From the NCBI RefSeq assembly GCF_000165425.1, contig NW_001799444.1, forward strand, positions 186,001 through 250,000: a stretch of 64,000 nucleotides of DNA, written 5' to 3'. Below, one piece after another: positions 11,153 through 22,967 of this stretch. The DNA comes from Paramecium tetraurelia. Taxonomy: Eukaryota; Ciliophora; Oligohymenophorea; Peniculida; Parameciidae. The notes under the pieces were generated by a model. It saw only the letters and a list, made by a program, of their open reading frames with translations. It was not told where the DNA came from and ran no database searches. The position numbers and the translations under genes were made by a program. Within the stretch, counting starts at the first letter, position 1; each line of letters opens with the position of its first letter.

Positions 11153-12197
11153 ATGTAGGAAAACTAAGACTCAATAAATTAAGATCGAAATTAATAAACT
11201 AATAATTCATAATAACAATAACTGGAATAATAGAACTTCAGTTAAGTTTAACATCAGCCTCTCGAGACAGAATAAGTAGAGTCTACATATCAGGAAGATT
11301 TTAATTCAAATTCACCATTACAATAATTATTATCTTAAGATGACAGATGGGAAACTAACAATGATCTAAATACATATCTAAAAATAAGACTACCAATTAA
11401 CTTTAAAATTGAAGCTATATATAAAGGTGAATGGAGAGGCTAAGTAAGAGAGGGTTTTGGAATTTAATTATGTAATCCTATGATCTGATACTAGGGCCTG
11501 ATGGAGCTAGGTATGAAGGATAGTGGAAAGATAATAAAGCTTGTGGTTAAGGAAAATTTTGGCATGTGGATGGTGATTATTATGAAGGGGAATGGAAAGA
11601 AGATAAGGCAAATGGCTTAGGAGTTTATATACATGTGAATGGAATTATGTATAAAGGATAATGGAAAGACGATTTATAAGATGGAAATGGAGTCGAAATT
11701 TGGGCTGAAGGCTCTAAGTATGAAGGTAGTTATAAAGAAGGGAAAAAGCATGGGTTTGGTAGATATATATGGAAAGATGGATCATCATATGAGGGCAATT
11801 GGATTGATAATAAAATCTGTGGAAGAGGAATCTATAATTGGGCAGACGGTAGAGTAAGAAACTATTTAATTATAAGAAATATGATGGGGAATGGTTAAAT
11901 AACAATATGCATGGTAGAGGAGTACACACTTGGGAAGATGGAAGAAGATATGAAGGAGAATATGAATATGATAAGAAACATGGTCAAGGAGTATACATAT
12001 AGGCAGATGGAAGAAGTAATTAAGTATGATAAATCTAAGAATATGATGGACAATGGGCTTATGGAAAACAAAGTGGGTAGGGAAAGTATTATCATCCTGA
12101 TGGAACTGTTCGACTGGGTTAATGGGAAGATGGAAAAAGAGTTAGATGGCTGGAAGATGATGCATCAGTGAATAAAAGTAATCAATAAAATTAATGA
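11153..12197 (+). CDS. MORN-repeat protein B (tandem copy 2)
   Basis: 324 residues, paralogue of the preceding gene with the same three introns at the same places. The N-terminus is different: MQENQDSINQ replaces the MGNDC membrane-anchor signal of copy A, so this copy has lost the myristoylation glycine and is probably soluble. In one repeat the Trp codon TGG of copy A is TAG here, which is Gln in this code and not a stop. The rest of the MORN array is intact to the same C-terminus ([15 protein letters not shown]), so the gene appears functional. The role is presumably structural or scaffolding, as for copy A. Confidence 0.9.
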
Positions 12198-12560
12198 TCT
12201 AATCAATTTTATTTTTATTCCATTAAATGTAATTTTTTCAATTTCTAAAAACTTAAATTAAAATGTTGATATCAATATCCTGATATTTCTGAAAATCTTA
12301 TAATTTCTTTGAACCTTTTTTTTTAATATATTAAAAACTCAGTAAAAGTAAAAATTCTATTGAAAAAAAATTCTTTCCCAATCAATCAAAATATTGTTAT
12401 TCTTATTAATATTAACACACATATAGTATCAAATTCTTTATCTTCGTAATAAATTTTTCTAATTTCGTTTTTTTAACAATTTTTGCTAACATTTTTATCT
12501 CTTAATTGAATTAGAATTCTTACTAAGATAATTTTGAATGGTATTTTCATTATATGATGA

Positions 12561-13134
12561 AAGGATAAGTTGTAATTTTGCTATTTACAAATTTAAGGAT
12601 ATAATTTGAATAATTCTGTAAAATTATTAGGAAGACAATCAATTTTTATTGATTCAGATCCTTTGTTTTAAATTTCGATCATATTCCTTGGTGGTATATA
12701 AGTAATTTATCTTAATTGCATTTTATAAGTTGCTTATTAAGAGGCTCTCAGAATTAAGAACTAATGATTTGGTATTAAAGAGTAAGTGATTTCTACTAGA
12801 TTTTTAAAACTTCCTTGTAAATTTTTTCTAACTCCTTAAAGATATTCTTTTATTTTTAGGAATGTATTGCATTTTAAAAATATAAAATATGGGGAGTAAT
12901 TTAAGTCTACAGATGGTATTTTATTTCCAAAAAAATTGGTGAGATATCCATTTCAACTTCAAATTAATGTAATTAACTAGAAATTCTAGTTTATGAAAAT
13001 TCTATGTTAATTTTCCATTGTTAACTACTAAAAGACCGAAGTATTTGTATTCTTAAAATACAGGAAAGTTCATAATATCACTGAAATTTGTAGGATTGTG
13101 AAGTAAAAAAATTCCACACTTTCGTTTGTTAATC
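12561..13134 (+). pseudogene. Decayed or unresolved coding frame
   Basis: A single plus-strand frame reads as protein-like sequence (LLGRQSIFIDSDPLFQIS, IIFLGGIQVIYLNCILQVAY, then RNVLHFKNIKYGEQFKSTDG and LFPKKLVRYPFQLQINV). It is interrupted by TGA at 12765 and has two TGA codons just before 12561. No obvious ATG start exists. It looks like a relic of a protein with one or two hydrophobic segments, of no recognised family. The surrounding 12198-12560 and 13135-13523 carry the duplicated MORN 3' flank and AT-rich sequence without genes. Confidence 0.35.
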
Positions 13135-13145
13135 TTTAGATTAAC

Positions 13146-13195
13146 AGTATTATTATTGTTACTATTATTATTATTATAAATAAATAAATAAATAT
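13146..13195 (+). repeat. ATT/AAAT low-complexity run
   Basis: A run of ATT units passes into (AAAT)n. It lies in the gene-poor stretch before the Ca2+-ATPase gene. Confidence 0.8.
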
Positions 13196-13523
13196 TAATT
13201 TATTAACAGACTCAATTTGTTTGTTGTCAAACCTCTTATATAAAATAAAATTTCATAAAAATAATGTTAAAGAGATATACGAATTGATTTAACTCTAATC
13301 ATAAATTTGTAATAAAGTCCAATTAATATTAATTAAATAATCAAATAGTTTTTTACATATTAAAATCCTAAATTTAATGAAGAAACCCATCTTTCAAATC
13401 ATTATTCTAAATCCATTTTTAAACAAAATCTTAGACTTCCTATTCATTTTACTTGTTATTTTATAAAACTTGAGCTGACTAATAGAGTAATAGTATTTTA
13501 TCAAAATCGTTAATATTTTTATA

Positions 13524-16500
13524 ATGCAATAACAATATTCAAAATAAGAAAACTCAAGAGATTTTGAAGAATTTCACAATATTGAGGAGTTGAAAGAATT
13601 ATTCCTTTTGAATTCAATAAATGATGGATCAAGTTTTCAGAAAGTTTTGAAATTAGGAGGGGATTAAGGTTTGGCAAAATAATTGAAATCGCATCTATTA
13701 GTATAATTGAAAATTAATTAAAATAGAAAGGAATAGATTCTGAAGCTCAAGTTTAAGAGAATAGGGAGAAATTCGGAAATAATGATCCAATCGAAAAGGA
13801 GCCTGCATAATTATGTGAATTAATTTTAGAATGTTTTGGGGATACAATGTTATAAATTTTGTTAGCAGCTGCTCTGGTTAGCACTATAATTGGCATTATA
13901 AATGAAGGTGTAAAAACAGGATGGACAGAAGGGTATAACTTTAATCATATATCTAGAGCAACAATATTTTTAGCTGTTTTTTTAATTGTTTCAATAACAG
14001 CTGGTAATAATTATTTAAAAGAGAGATAATTTTAATAATTGAGACGTAAATTAGATGATGGAATGGTATAAGTAGTTAGGGGTGGAATAGTTGAAATATC
14101 CATAAAAGAAATAGTTGTCGGTGATATATTGTAATTTGGTATTGGAGACATTTTCCAAGTTGATGGTATTTGATTAAACTTAAATTTAGGTTTGATGATA
14201 TAGGGTTCTTAAATTAAAGTTGATGAATCTCCAATGACTGGAGAATCAGATGAAATAAAAAAATTGCCATTTAATGAAATGACTCAATCATAATCAAATA
14301 GCAAGGATCATCATCATTATAGTCCATTTTTAATAAGTGGCACTCGATGTTTAGATGGAAATGGATATATGTTAGTATTGCAGGTAGGATAAAATACAAT
14401 ACAAGGATAATTAAAACTGTTATTAAATTAAGACAATCCTCCAACTCCTCTTTAATAAAAGTTAGAAGGAGTGGCTGAAAATATTGGAAAATTGGGTACT
14501 TTGGTAGCAATTTTAACATTTATTGCTTTGATGGGCCATTTGATTTATGATGTATTTGTGGATCATAAACATGAATTACTTACATTGCTATCCTTATAAT
14601 TAATAATCGAAGCATTTATGATAGGAGTAACAATAATAGTTGTGGCTGTTCCAGAAGGTTTACCATTAGCAGTGACAATTGCATTGGCATATTCAGTAGG
14701 CAAAATGAAGGATGAATAAAATTTAGTAAAGAATCTAGCATCATGTGAAATTATGGGTGGTGCAAATAATATTTGTAGTGATAAGACAGGAACATTAACA
14801 TAAAATATTATGCAAGTAACTGCATTATGGATTGAGAATCATACTTATATGAACCAAGAAATCAATGTAACTTCAAAGATTTCAAGATAATCTATAGAGA
14901 TTATGTCTGAATCTATATGTTATAATTCAATTGCAAATCCAACGAAGGATAGGGATACTAATAGATGGACATAGATAGGGAATAAAACCGAGTGTGCTTT
15001 AATTGAATTAGCTGATAACTTTGGATTTAAATACTCTAATTATAGATTAAATGAAAGGATTCTTAGACAAATCCCCTTCAGTAGTAAAAGAAAGAAGATG
15101 GTGACTGCTATTTTAAATCCTAAAAATTAAGCTATTAGAATATTTTGCAAAGGAGCTTCTGAAATTATTTTAGCATAGTGTTTTAGATATGTTTCTACGA
15201 ATGGTGTTGAATAGGTTCTTGATAAAGTGAAAAAAGATGAAATTTTGCATAATATTATAGAAAATTTTGCATCTCACTCTCTAAGAACTATAGCCATAGC
15301 TTATAAAGATCTGGAACCTTAAAGTTAAGCAATAAAGGGATTTGTAAATGCCAAAGCACATGTACATTAAATAAATGAGGATGACATTGATAAAGATCTA
15401 ACTTTGATTGCCATAGCAGGTATCAAAGATCCAATTAGACCTGATGTTGCTGATTCTATAAGATAATGCACTAAGTCTGGAGTGACTGTTAGAATGGTTA
15501 CTGGAGATAACCTAATTACTGCTTAGTCAATTGCACTTGAATGTGGGATATTAGAGAAGAATAGAGCCTAATAGGAATTTGAAGTAATTGAGGGCAAAAA
15601 GTTTAGAGATTTAGTGGGAGGACTAGTGAGTGCTAAAAATGAAGAAGGAAAAGAAATAAAAGTAGTTAAAAATATGTAGATCTTTTCGAAAATAAGCAGA
15701 GAAATGAAAGTAATGGCTAGAGCATCTCCAGAGGATAAATATCTATTGGTTACAGGATTGATTTAGGAAGGCAATGTTGTTGCAGTAACTGGAGATGGAA
15801 CGAATGATGCACCAGCCTTAAAAAAAGCAGATGTTGGATTTGCAATGGGAATTACTGGATCAGATGTAGCAAAAGATGCTGCAGATATAATTCTAATAGA
15901 TGATAATTTTAGTTCAATTATTACAGGTACAATTTTGTCTTATCAAATAGCTATGAAATGGGGTAGAAATATATATGATTGTATAAGAAAATTCATCCAA
16001 TTTTAATTGACAGTCAATCTTGTCGCACTATTCATGTCATTTACAGGTGCTGTAATATTAAAATAATCTCCGTTAAATGCAATAGAGATGTTGTGGGTTA
16101 ATTTGATTATGGATACTTTTGCTTCTTTGGCTTTGGCTACAGAACCTCCTTCTATCAAAGTCTTGGATAGATAGCCATATCGAAGGAGCGATTAGATTGT
16201 TTCACCAACAATGTACAGAACGATTGTTGGGGCGAGTTTATATTAAATCATAGTTCTTACGTTTATATTATTTCTACTACCGAAATTCATCGATTGTTCC
16301 ATTCCTGAGGAGTTGATTGATTAAAAAGTAATTATTTTATTTATATCTATAAAGTACCCTAAGAATGTAGTGCAAATGAGTATCTTCTTTTAAGCATTTG
16401 TGTTGATGTAAGTATTTAATTCAATTTCCTGTCGATAATTAGATTATCACACTAGGAATCCTTTTGCTAATTTTTGTAATAATCCTTTGTTTTGGATAGT

Positions 16501-16825
16501 TTAAATAATCACAGTTATTGTTTAGGTCTTGCTTATTCAATATGGAGGAAAATATGTGAAAGTGTCTCATTTGACGTTGGAGTAACATTTATTATGTGTT
16601 GGTCTTGCCGTTGGTGGAATTATCTTTTCTGTTCTATTTAAATTCATTCCAGAAGGATTATGCTAAAAAATCCACTTATTTAGAGAAGAGGAGATCAAGA
16701 CAGAAAAGATGGACTATACTTTAACAAGTAAATTAAGACGAAAGTCAACTATGCGTTTGCACACTAGTTAAAGAAGTAAGCACGATTTTGGTAGTTTGAA
16801 CAAAATGAGCTCAGATAAAATATGA
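13524..16825 (+). CDS. Plasma-membrane-type Ca2+-transporting ATPase (P-type IIB)
   Basis: 1074 residues, the usual size of PMCA pumps, which expel Ca2+ using ATP. Motifs in order: N-terminal [17 protein letters not shown], transduction motif [11 protein letters not shown], ion-site PEGLPLA, phosphorylation site CSDKTGTLT near residue 403, nucleotide-domain KGASEIIL, hinge [11 protein letters not shown], and [17 protein letters not shown] in the membrane domain. The helices resemble PMCA rather than SERCA. The Ser/Arg/Lys-rich tail ([20 protein letters not shown]) could be a calmodulin or kinase target. Introns of 26, 24 and 27 nt were inferred. The 27-nt one near 16327 is a multiple of three without a stop, so it is ambiguous. 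In Paramecium such pumps sit in plasma membrane or alveolar sacs. Confidence 0.95.
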
Positions 16826-17154
16826 AGTTATTAATTATACAAATTAGTAATTTATAATAAATATCAATTTTTCAATAAAATCAAATTTGTTAAAAAATTA
16901 TATTTGGTTGAGAACCCTCTATTTGAATTCATAAGAAATTTCTATATTTACATAAATCCATTCATCAAAATCAAACTAGATTTACTCTAATTTTAGTTTA
17001 TTTTCACAAAAGTCTTTACAAGTATAAATCTAAAATAGATTTCTTACCCAAAGTACCTAAAATTAGAATATTCGGGCATTTAATCTAAAAATTCAATAAT
17101 TTTAGTAATTTTATTATTTAACTAAAGCAAAAATTATGTAAAAGTAATGATACT
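16826..17154. other. Intergenic region
   Basis: 329 nt of AT-rich spacer between two plus-strand genes. Nothing distinctive is seen. Confidence 0.5.
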
Positions 17155-18473
17155 ATGATATTTAAAAGGGAAGACGTGGAATTCACTTACAAGTACTTTG
17201 TTTATAAATACATCTACATCAATATCGTTGTTCTCTTGTTCACCCTGTATTAATTTCAAGGGGCTCCTTTTGCTCTACCTCTCGGCTGCATGATATTAAA
17301 TGAACTTGTGATTTGGATTAAATATTCAGGTGGATAGATAACAGACAATGTCGATCACGTTCTTCACATATTATTTTATGTAAGTTTGCTTCATTATTTA
17401 GATGTATGTCACAGTCATCTATTATTTAGATTTAAACTACTATATTTTTAGCAATACATTTGTAGTTTTCTCTTTCATTTTCAAGATAGCTTGTGATAAA
17501 AAATGTGAAGAGCATTATGAATATACTACAATTATACGATTAGTATTTTGTATTTATAATATAGAGTAAAATCTTTTATCGATTTTCATAATTGATAGCA
17601 ATATTTTGTATCACATTAAAATTAAATCGATATGTAGATTGGACATGGTCATAAACATTTTGGTGGTATTGGATGTTTTTAAGTGCTTTAATAGGATCCG
17701 CAATAACATTTTTATTGATTTTAATTTCAAAATTAATTAGAATCCACAATAGCGCAATAATAAACCACTATAAAAATGAAAGTATAGCCTTATAATCTAA
17801 TTTAGTTAAAATTCTTTTGTGGTTATTGTATATCGCCTCTTTAAGCAGTCTAATAGCAGGTATCTGGATAGTAAATACTTTGAATTTACTTGGAAATAAT
17901 ATAAATATCGAAATAGGAGATTTCTATATGTACATTACAATTTCTTTGAACATCCTCATTTTTTTTGGCATCTCTTACTTGCTTTTCAATTCTATTGTTG
18001 AATTTGTGATATCAATAAATTAAGTTGAATCTAGAGATTCCTCTCCAAAAATAACTACTTAGAATACGGAAAGATAAATGAAAAAAGAGTTAACAACAAC
18101 ATCAATTTTCATGTAGAAACTGTCAAATGCTTACTTCAAATAAATAAAAGATCTAGAAGGGGTGACACTTAAGGATACGAATTAGAATGAAATATTAACT
18201 GAGAGGAATGTGAATAATAAAATTATTAAAAAAAATAAAACTAGCCCCAATAATTCTAATAATAAATGCATTATTTGTTGTGAAAAGCCAAAAAATGCAA
18301 TACTAATGAATTGTGGTCACGGAGGAATTTGTTATTAATGTGCAATTCAAATGGCTTAGAAGCAAAAGGAATGTTTTCTATGCAGATAGATAATTTAGTT
18401 TATCTATGAAGTTGATGAAAAGGATGCTAGTATATTGAAAAGAGTGATTTCAAAAACTAGAATATCCAATTGA
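17155..18473 (+). CDS. Multi-pass membrane protein with C-terminal RING finger
   Basis: 424 residues. The first 300 contain about eight hydrophobic segments (for example INIVVLLFTLYQF, FLSALIGSAITFLLILIS, and NILIFFGISYLLF). A cytosolic linker follows, and then a C3HC4 RING finger with CIICCEKPKNAILMNCGHGG as its first half and CYQC then CFLC completing it. This layout is that of a membrane-anchored E3 ubiquitin ligase. Two 22-nt introns (after ILFY, and before SKIFYRF) give an exact 425-codon frame. The stop is 29 nt from the next start. The family seems to be a ciliate one; its cellular membrane and substrate are not evident. Confidence 0.85.
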
Positions 18474-18502
18474 TACTATTTTTATTAATATTTTTAACAG
18501 TT

Positions 18503-20132
18503 ATGAAATCTCAATTCGAAGTATACCTCAGACTGAAGCCTTCCAACAAGTAAGAGTAATCATGTAAAGAAGCTAATCCTAAAATGCGATGCAATACTAA
18601 ATATATCAAAATAAGAAATTACAAGTATTATTGCCTAAACATGTTAAATTCGGGTTGATTAACAACAGCAGAGACAATTTGGATTTCAATTTTACTCATG
18701 TTTTCGATCAAAAATCAAGTTAAGAACACGTTTTTACAAATGTCACTACTCCTGTAATCAATAGGTATTCAACAATTTATTCAAATTTAGTTTTTTGGAT
18801 GGCTATAATGCTACTATTTTTGCATATGGCTAAACAGGATCAGGCAAGACTTATACAATGAGTGGAGCTGAAACATGGTAGTTGAGAGGTATTATACCTA
18901 GAACACTCTCTTATATTTTTGATGAAATCGATAAAAGAAATAAATTTGAATATAAAATCTATATTTCATTCATGGAGATATACAATGAAAATGCTTATGA
19001 TTTATTAGAGAAAAAACATTTAGAAACTCCCCTAGAATAATGGAATAAAGTATTTATTTAATAAATTTTAAGATAGCATTATATGAAGATGATTAGAACA
19101 ATATTCATTTAAAAAACTTATCAATTCATTAATGTAATAATGAACAAGAAGGAATCGATTTGCTAATGATGGGAAATTTTATTAGATAAGTCAGTTCTAC
19201 TCCTATGAATTAATCAAGTTCCAGATCTCACTGTATTTTTACAGTAACTCTTGAAGGATATGATACCACAAGTGAGACTTGCTTTGTTAGCAAATTACAT
19301 TTAGTTGATTTAGCAGGATCAGAAAGAATTAGTAAATCTTAAGTAGAGGGTAATTTATTGAACGAAGCAAAATACATCAATTTATCTTTAACTTACTTAG
19401 AATAAGTTATTATAGCTTTAAATGAAAGAATGAAGGGAGCCAATAGATAACATATCCCATATAGAAACTCTCTGATGACCACATTGCTAAAAGATTCTCT
19501 GGGAGGTAATTGCAAAACTGTGATGATTGCTACAATTAGTTCTGAGAATGATAACATCGAAGAATCATTATCCACTTTACGATTTAGTCAAAGAGTGGGA
19601 CAACTAGAAAATGAGATAAGGCGAAATGAAAAAGTAGATTTGGAAGCTGTTGTAAAACGACTAGAGCAAGAAAAACTCGTTCTCATAAGGGAATTAGAGT
19701 AATATTAAAGAGGAGGGGCATCCACTTCAAGCAATAAAAAGATTTAATCACAATAATAAAATCTATTACCATAATCAAATGGAACACCTATTAGTTAAAA
19801 AGATATTTAAGAAAAAGTTGAACTTTATCTTAATGAAAGGATTCCAATGTTGGATGTAAAGAGCATAGAGGAAACACAAAAGTGCTTTGAAGCAATGAAG
19901 GATCTCTATAATACAAGAATGAAGGAGTATGTTACAGAACTGACATTCATCTCTGAAAAGTTACAAAAATATGATGAAATACTAACAAGAAAGTATACAA
20001 ATAGATAAATATATCATTAGGAAAGAACAGAGTTCCTTCCTTGAATAAAAAGAGAATAGTTCTCCTGAAGCTGAAATTTATAGAAGAAACGAGTCTCCAC
20101 AAATAACATTTAAAAAAAGGGCAAATTAGTGA
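18503..20132 (+). CDS. Kinesin-9-like motor protein (KIF6/KIF9 type)
   Basis: 509 residues with an N-terminal motor domain. Motifs: P-loop [16 protein letters not shown], switch I SSSRSHCIFTV, switch [15 protein letters not shown], and the motor end LRFSQRVGQLENEIRRNEKV followed by a short coiled coil (VVKRLEQEKLVLIRELE). The post-motor FSQRV..NE segment and the short tail resemble KIF6/KIF9 kinesins, which act in the central apparatus of cilia. Introns of 23, 26, 23 and 28 nt give an exact frame. The loop between LIEKKH and IALYED is shortened compared with conventional kinesin. Motor identity is certain; the subfamily is a reasoned guess. Confidence 0.9.
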
Positions 20133-20174
20133 TAATAAATTATATATATTTGCTAATGTAATTAATTAACCATA

Positions 20175-22048
20175 TCAAATGCTCAACGACGTCACCTTTC
20201 CTTCTAAATCTGCTACTTCTTCCTAACTAATATTCGATTATTTGGCTTGGATTTAAGCGTTTACTTATGGACCCAATTAATTAATTAAAAAGCTTAAACC
20301 TTTATGATTGACTTCTGTGGAGTTCAAATTGACTGAAAGGTTTACTAGAATTGGCAAATTATGAAGGAACTAATTTATTATAATATTTCATTACTTTGCC
20401 TAACTTGCGAGCTCCTTGTTCTGTAATTTTATTATAATGAACACTAATATTGACACTCTTTAATGAAACCCATTTATTGGCAGAGAACTATTTATTCAAG
20501 TCTGCCAATGATTTATCAGTTAATTAGTTTCTTCCAACATTAATTGTTAATTCTACAAGACTGTCAGCAAAGTTTGATACGTGTTGGATCAATCCACTAA
20601 AGCCATCGTCCTTAATAGTATTGCTTTATAATGAATATCCTGAAAGATTAAGTGTTAGTTTCTTAACTCCTTTGTATGTGGATAAGGCTTCTCCTAATTA
20701 TTGAGCTGACTTATTGTCAATTTGAGATTGACTACAGAGATATTGTATTAATATTATACCTGAAATTGAATAACACTCTTTTAACTTAACTACCTCCCAC
20801 TGATTTCACAGCCTTTGAAATATGTTAGACTGCTGAATTAACATTTGATTATTCTGCCAACACATTTACTTCTTCCAAATTAGGTAATTTCACATCTTTA
20901 AATTCAGTAAAGAAATCTTTGGCTGAGTTTGCTTACACTTATTAGGAGAATGAAAAGGTCAACACTTTTAATTGTTCTGCTTAAGAAATAGCTAGATAAA
21001 TTTAATTAATTTTATACCTTAAGCAATATGAGACAATCCAGAGGCTTTTCCACTTACTTTCCAATTAACTTGTAAATTCAATATGCTTGTTAATTTCTAT
21101 ATTGATTCTGCAATTGATTTTGACTCAGCAACTGTAAAATCTCCAATGTGAAGTATTATTCTAGTTTCTGTTGTGATCATTGTATTTAATAGCAATGCAA
21201 ATGCTTCAGCAGTCTCAATATTCAGATTCACAAAATTTTATTGTTAGATTGAAGAGTCTTCTTAGATAATGTTCAATAACTAATCACCCAATTTCTTAAT
21301 TTAAGAATTCCAAAACTTTAAAGCTAGTTCAGTTCTATCTTAAATATTCTAATTCAAACTCTATTCCAAGTTTTCTCTATAGAATTACTCTTTAGTTTTA
21401 TTCCAAACACACAATTCCTCTGGAGCATTTCTCCATGCTCTCACCTTTTTTGTGGTTGTAAACAAATATTCTGGCAATTCAGGAGCTGCTCTTAATTAAG
21501 AAATCTTTTAATTTTATAATTTTATATTACTTTATCTACAATTTCTTTTGGCTTGGGAATTGAAGCTTCCTATTCTGGATCGCTTTTCAACACTGTCTAC
21601 AAGGAATCAAATGCTTTTTACACATTGCTACTCTCACCTTGTGCATTACCAACCAATTGAGAGACAATGTTATTGCAAGCATTCTCATAACCTTATTATA
21701 ACTTTTAATTCAACTATTTAAATGAGTTAACTTGATCTTAAACTTATCTTTCATATTCTTGTTTTTTAGACTTAAAATTTTAAACAAGGGATTATGATTC
21801 AGCATCTGGAACATAGGCTAATGGAGACTTTTTGGTCAAATCCCTATTTTATTAATATATTTAAGCTATATTTACTATAAAAAGTCTTAAATAACAACTA
21901 ATTCAGATTTTCCTGCAGTTTCATGAAGTTTTTTAGTTACATGTCGAGCTGTCAATAACTTATTATTCGACACGTCTTTTGATTCGAAAACCAGAATAAA
22001 GGGTTCGTTATCGGTAGGGTCTAATAATTGAGGGAATTCGAAATCCAT
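20175..22048 (-). CDS. Leucine-rich-repeat protein
   Basis: 578 residues. The N-terminal half is helical and coiled (QLNQKLQQGYENACNNIV and so on). The C-terminal half contains ribonuclease-inhibitor-like leucine-rich repeats, seen as repeated units such as VKKLTLNLSGYSL, LVELTINVGRNQLTDKSLAD, LKSVNISVHYNKITEQGARK and VNLSVNLNSTEVNHKGL. The repeats carry the NxITxxGA pattern. Introns of 32, 26, 26, 28 and 25 nt are needed and give exactly 579 codons. The N-terminal segment ending in LETA..LL may be a small domain of ciliate LRR proteins. Function is not evident; LRR proteins are usually binding scaffolds. The start MDFEFPQLLDPTDNEPFILV is the first ATG. Confidence 0.85.
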
Positions 22049-22967
22049 TAATTAAATATTTTCTCATCCCGCCTTCACTTAAATTCAATTATATTGTATA
22101 TTCTAATTCATAGTTATTTATCCAATGAAATTTAATATAAGTTTAATATATACCCAAATAAAATTAATTGAAATTTATTAAAGTTTTAACAAGTCACACA
22201 TAATATCTGGGCTTAGAATTACATTATTACAAAAATATCCAAGTCTATCCTATATTAATCATCCTTCTAATATTTTATTTTGGTTATCTGTTTAACATAT
22301 TAATTATAATAGTACTCTATATTTTATTAATAAAGATCATAAGAAATTAACTTTTTATAAGTAGATTTATAAATTATTTGGAATCTTATCAATGGGGTAA
22401 AAAATAATTCAAATTTATTATCACTATTGTATATATCTTGAATGTTTAAAAAAATAGTTCCATAAATTTGTATCTTAAAAAGTGAAATAATATTATTAAA
22501 TATACATTCTTCAAAATAGAATTTTTTGTAATACAAGAAGTACTGAAATTTAATACTTCAAGATGTACCCAAAATGTGTATTTTATTTCATATCAAGCAA
22601 TTTATTAATGGATTATTTTCATGAACAGAAATTTGATAAATAATTTGAAGATAAATAAATTTTTTGAACAAATCTAACTCAATTCGTTCTTTTTAGATTA
22701 ATAAATTATCATCAGAATTACTAATTTTAATTCCCTCTTTGTTTATTAGATGTGTTTATAAAGCAACTTTATACAATTTGAAAATTCTTTATTTATAATA
22801 TTCTTACGTTGAGTTCTATAACAGGGTTAACAGCACTCTCTCTTATTTTTAGTGTAGTCTTTTACACATATATAAAAATAATTTATGTGTTGAAATGGTA
22901 AATTTAACTTTTGTTGATGAGATTAGAATTAATTTATTAATTATAAACATTTTATCAAAAATAATTA
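22049..22967. other. Gene-poor stretch
   Basis: About 0.9 kb without a supported gene. Around 22230-22510 a plus-strand frame gives protein-like words (NYNSTLYFINKDHKKLTFYK), but it has no start, no domain and no clear exon partner. It may be a relic. The rest is AT-rich. Confidence 0.35.

Larger units (their letters stand above)
9590..12340 (+). repeat. Tandem gene duplication of the MORN gene including its 3' flank
   Basis: Two copies of about 1.1 kb (roughly 9590-10720 and 11205-12340) are nearly identical through exons, all three introns and about 130 nt beyond the stop. The 5' parts and the first codons differ. Retained similarity in non-coding sequence points to a recent duplication or gene conversion. 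Confidence 0.85.
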
